Assembly: GCF_000321225.1 (NCBI RefSeq)
Contig: NW_004450459.1
Coordinates: 690,208 to 754,207, forward strand
DNA length: 64,000 bases
Direction: 5' to 3'
DNA from: Odobenus rosmarus divergens
Lineage: Eukaryota > Chordata > Mammalia > Carnivora > Odobenidae
Shown here piece by piece: positions 52,101 through 58,100 of this stretch. The notes under the pieces are model-generated. The model saw nothing but the letters and a program-made list of their open reading frames with translations. It was not told the DNA's origin and searched no databases. The stretch's first letter is position 1, and the number at the start of each line of letters is the position of its first letter. A program made the translations under genes and the position numbers.

Positions 52101-55100
52101 GATGCTCGTGTCTCTCTGGGAAACTTAGATCTGTGAACAAGAACTAAAGGTTCTATGAGAAGGGGCCCTTCAGTCACCCTCCCGATTGAGCACATAGCCT
52201 GGTGTGGGTGGATCAGAGCAGTGAGAGTTGTTAAGTCTCGGGTTTGGCCTCCACAGGCGTATACAGCAAGCCCAGCATGTTTCTCTTTGGGAATCTGTTT
52301 GTTGGCTTCAAGATGGAATGGCTACCTCTCAACATACAAATCCAGGGAGCAGGCTGATGGGCATCAGCCTGTTCAACTGCTCCAAAGCAATGAGTTTAGG
52401 CAGAGGGCTTTCTCAAGCTTTAAGATGGAAGTAGATTTCAGTTGCTTACCAAGAGTGTTTATGAATAAATTTACACTACTTGATGCCATATCCTATCTTC
52501 TTTTTAAAACAGGATCCTATTTCTGCCAACCAGGGCTTATGTGATGAAAACACAATGGGGAGGAGAACAGGTAGTCACAGCCACAAACCCCTACTGGGGA
52601 AAAAAACCCTACTGCACAAACCAGAGCATCTAGATTTAATGGTCATACTCCTTTGGAATTTACAGTAATCTTTTTCTGCCAGTATTTGGGTGTGCTGAGC
52701 TGAAAAAGAGGCACTTTAGCCCTATTTTTCAGGTCCAGAGACCAGAACCTCTCCAGCTGTTAGGGGACCACCATCTAGCACTATGTTTACATGTCCCCTT
52801 CACCAAAGCATGTAGTGTAACACAAACCAGTTGTAGTTTGTCTAATTATCCATGGGACTAGGGGTAGTTTTGATCAAACTTGCTTCTCTTTCTCCTCGAG
52901 ATGAATGCAGCCAAATACTGATTTAAATCTATAATGACCCTTCCTTTCCCAACCCAAGAATTGGGAAAATCTTACAGTCTACATTGAAATACTCTCTCCT
53001 ACAACCAGAAGCCTCTAAAGGCACTTGTCATCAAAGAGTAAAACCTAAGTTATATTTTGGATATACCGTGACTCTCAACCTCAAGTAATGTTGCAACTGT
53101 TTGCCCATGTAAGTCTGAGAAAGGCCAGGGAGCAAAACTCAGTGGTCTGTTTGGTGTAATTGCATATGTTGAATGAATGTTTGATGCATGAAAAAAAAAT
53201 TGGGTTGATTCTAATAAATTTTATAGAGTTATTTTTTAACCACTTCCAAGACTTAATTTTTAACCTACCTATTATCATAATTTTAAAAAATTATTTATTT
53301 TGGAAAGTTAAAAGCATACAAAAAGTAGAATACTAATAATGAACCACCACGTCTTCATTATCCAACTTCAACAACAGGATCCATGGTTTGCTGGTCCTGT
53401 TTCATCTATCTGTTCACATGCATTGCTTTGTTTCTTTGTGAGCTAGAGTCTTTCAAAGCAAAATTCCAGCATCGGTCAACACTATTTATTTCATTCTCAG
53501 GACGTCAAATAAAAACTGGCCGAGTTATCTCTGCTCTCATATTTCGATAAAATGTGTAAAGAGACATACAAACGGTAGAAGGAAAATTTCAGAATGGATA
53601 TCCTAATAAGACTTGGGAAAAACACAGTTTGTACTTCAATTTAGATAATACAAGAACTACTTATCTGTGTGCATGCAGCACACACTGTATTTCAAAAAGA
53701 AACAAGAAAAAGCATATTCAATTCTTAAGGACTTAGCTTTCAACACTAAAAATAGATGTGCTTTGTGATTTTTTTTGAGGGCAGAGATTTTTTTGTTCAT
53801 GTTTAGAAAGGTAGTTTATATTTTGTGATAAATTACTAGTGAACTGAATATAATACAGCATGTGGTTTGTGAGCACAGAAAATGAGGCAGATCACTTGGT
53901 GAACATTAATTGTGCGGAGACAGACCTCTCCAAGTACGAGAAGCCAGGTTGATGAATTTCAAGACTATGAGGGCTCTTCAAAGCTTACCCAAATTTTTAT
54001 TTGCCATCATTGAGTCAAAATTAAACACCGGACTCATGAACAATTAAAACTTTTTAAAGCTCCTAACTTGACACCTTGAAGTGCCCATTTCCAGCCCCAC
54101 GCAAGTGCCATCACTAAGTTATAAACCAGGGAGAATGGAGGCTGTGATAAATGACCACGGCTTTGCTGCTGGGTCTCCCTGACCTGGAGGACTCGGCTGG
54201 TGTCATAAAACACAAAGCCACAGATTAAGCAGTTTACCAACACTGTAAAAATCTCAAGGATAAATTCCCTTTAATCAAAAATCCCATATTGTAACAAGGC
54301 AGCCCGAGCCCTGAAACCACATTCATTTCCTCACAAGCCTGTGTCCATGAGCAGGAGCTTATACGCGCCCCGGAATACTGGACATGATTATGTTCATACA
54401 CTTTTACAATTTACATGTCCTAAGAAAAATACCCAGCTCTGGCTGATGGTGCTGGAGAATTTGTTTTCACTAGGAAGGGAATGACCCATAACTCATGAAT
54501 GGCAGTGCTTAAAGTGAATTATGGAGGTTACTCTCCTGTGTGAGGAAATGGATTGGATTATCCTTCTGCCCAATTGTATGTTTGGTTATTAGCGCACCGG
54601 GTTCTTAATTATGTGTGGCTTTGCCTTTTTCCTTTTATAAAATAAATGTGGATAAAGGGAATGTCAACTAGAAGCATGGAGTGCTTAATTGGGGCTCTCA
54701 GAGGTGGCCAGAGAGAAGAAAAATAGAAACCTTCTTAAATGATGAAAAGGCAGGACTCTTAAATGTAATTTAAGCACAGCATTCAAATTGATTAGTGCCC
54801 AGTGCTGATATTCTGCAAATACACTGAAAATCACTCCTTTCCTAACTTGAAAATTTGCCATCTTTAAAGTTACACTGGAAGTCAAGACATACCTACACGA
54901 AGATTAAAGAACTGGCTTTTCTAACATGCAGATTTTATCGCATTGTTATGATGACGCTGTCACTTATTTTCAAGTAAATATAGTAGTTACTACTTATATG
55001 AAAAGGAAATACAATGTGAAAATGATGTTTGATGATTATAAACATGATTATTGTTTGTTACTTTACTATAGTCAGTTACAGAACAAAACATGTAGATCTC

Positions 55101-58100
55101 TCTGGATCTCCCAATGTGACAATCTACAAAAAAACTTAGATTTCTGTTGAGATTAGGATTCTGGTTACTTAGTGAAAATATTTTATTCAAAAATTTAATT
55201 GGTTCTAAAAAAAATTTTAATGGACTCTGTCCTTCTTGGGAGGCCAGGGGGGTGGGGATGGTGGGAAGGGAGAGAGGGAGTGGGGGAGAGTTCCAATTGT
55301 GCTTCTCAGATCTCCTTCCAGAATAAATTTTCTATCTCAAAAATCAAGGACTTCTCTGAAAACGGCAGATAGCAGACAGCGCATTATCCTCAAGCTGGTG
55401 AATAGGATGGATTTTTCTCCCTAAACGTCCCTTCTGCTCTCTAGTTTGAATTATCAATAAAATGACTTGGCTTATCTCTGAAAATAACCTTGTTGACAAC
55501 ACAAATATGGACTTAAACACGCTACCACCACATTTAAGATTTAAGAAGCCCCCAGTAAATGTCAGGGGGTGTCAGTGTGTTTGCTGTGATACTTGGTTAT
55601 TACTAGTGTTTAACTGCAATCCCCCACCAGCGCCACGCCGCCTGCACCACCATAAATTTTAATGTGATCATGTGCTCTACTCTTTTCATATCCAGTGAAT
55701 TCTGCGGGATCATAATATTCTATATGAACCCTAGATGAACCTTAGTGTGATATGAAGAAAAAACAAGATTTCTAGCAGTGATAGTTGTTCATCGTTTTAC
55801 AGTTTTTTAAAAAACTGGACACTAGGCAACATGAATAATATTACCCTCAACTAAATCCACTCGTTCAAATGCGTCTCTTTTGAAAGAGCCCTACAGGATG
55901 CTGGGCATGGCCCAAAGTGCTAATGAGTACATTTATGGGATAGTAAAGAACACTGACTCTTAAGGAAACCTTTTTTTATCCCCCCTGGAGAATCTGTCAG
56001 AACTCATACATCATTTATAAAACCGAAAAATGTCTCCGCAACCTTGGCACTACTGCATACCTTTTATTCCACAGAATACAAACAAAAAAGCACAGTCATT
56101 TTCCCTAACTGGTCTGCATTGTGAATAGGAGAGATGTGTTTCTCATTGTTCATTATGTATGTGCTTAATGGAATATTTGTTCTACAAGCTTCCATAAATA
56201 AAGAGAATTTGTATGATTATTCTTGATCTGCAGGTTTTTATTCCGTGTTTTAGCCCCAAATAGTAACCGTGCTGTATTTATCCAAGGAATTAAAAATATT
56301 TGGTAAATTCTAACTACTTAAATATCTCTTTAGAAGCAAGGAATAATACTGAAGCTTTCATTTCTAAATTGGGAATTTCAGCCCAGAGGTGTGGAATAAA
56401 TTAGTAAGTCATTAGCAGGGTTCCCAGTGAACTAAATTTCCACCGTTTTATATCAAATTGCTTATTCTTCAAAGCAGTTCATTCTTTTCCCCCCTAAAGG
56501 AACAAAACCGATTTGTTACCTAGACATGAGGTTGAATACTTTTGCAAAACATAATTCTGATTCAATAAGTTTATTTTCCATGTTCAAAATGATTTTAGGG
56601 TTAAAGGTTTGGAAGCTGGTGTGTAGATTTACTACTTGCTTGTCCTGTTGTACACGGTGTCATAACTTGCTCAGCAGTGACACACAACTATGCATCTTCC
56701 CACTCTCAGAGACAATGGCTTAGAAAAATACATACATGCACAGATACAAGGTCACATGGAGAATGTTATATTATTCCTGCAAACAGCTCTGTGGGCAAGG
56801 CAGTCATAACACAGTCTGACCTGATAGGAGGGGCTTTTTTTGGACACACTTGCTTTGGTGGTGCCTCTTTTAAGAAAAGAGTGTGGGAGTGTGTGCTTCA
56901 TTATCTCCTGTCCTAGAAGAAAAGAAGTACTTTCAGAGAAGGTTGGGAAGGTTGTTTTTCCTCCTTTCTTGGCAACTGGCTGGGAAACTTTGCCTTGGAG
57001 CGCCATCTAGAGGAAAACTCAGCATATGTGCGCCATGCTTTCTTGGCTTTGTGACTCAGACGGAATGAATCCAGTGTCGGTTGGTATATGGTAATTTTTT
57101 TTTTTTTAAGAGAAAATTCTGTTTCTAACTCAATACATGGAAATAGAATATGAGATAACTGGAATGGAAATATAATCATTGATGAGAACAGAAAAGTGAA
57201 AGCCCCTACTAGTCTTCAGGAGTGTTTGAAGTGTTAATACCCATTCTTGGAAGTGAGTAGGTTATCATTTTGCCCCTAAGCTGAGGTTGTATTCCAGAAG
57301 TTAGAACTGATGAGTAAATTAAATTCATTTTTTCTTCACTGATCAAGTAATCTTTTTTCACCTCTGTAATTATTTTCTTAGTTAAAAAATTCTCATTAAC
57401 CAGGTTGCCCATGGTCAAGTTGAAGAGACTGCTTGTGTTAGGTACAAAAGTTGATACTTTCAACCTATTGTAACCCTTAGGCAAGTTCAGCAAAATCTAA
57501 TGAGCAGGAAATAATATCTTTTCCAGATGTGGCTTCTCAATTCAGTCTGAGGGAGAAAAAAATAACATTCACCAGTGTATTTTTTTCAAAGCCAGGGTGG
57601 GAACTTTAACAGAGAATTCTCCCCTTTTTGAGCTAGCATTAATACAAAAACAAAACCCAAACCTTCTCACATAGGGCTACGCTTCAAGGTTGGTGAGCAG
57701 ACTTGCAAAAATAACTATACGCTTGAAATATTCTGGCAGTATCAATACCCCTGTTGTAATAACACAGCTTGAGAGTTCTCCTTTCTTCCAGTTCCTGAAA
57801 AGGATCAAGATTGTCTGTCTTTTGGAAACATATACTGAAGAAAACTGGGTATGTATTTCCTTTTACTCCTAAGTGCCCTCCCTGACCCCACTGCTCTTGC
57901 CAACTTACCCCACCCCGACTATTTCAAGGCTTGTCATAGAAGTCTGTTTCTGTCTTTTACATCTCTAACTTATGATAGCAAGGCCATTCCTTTTTTCCCT
58001 TCATTGAACAAGGCTCCTGCTGACTTATTTTTGGCAAGTCACCATAAATCCATAGGTTCTCCAAAATAACAGGTTAACAATTTCTTTATTGAATGTCTTC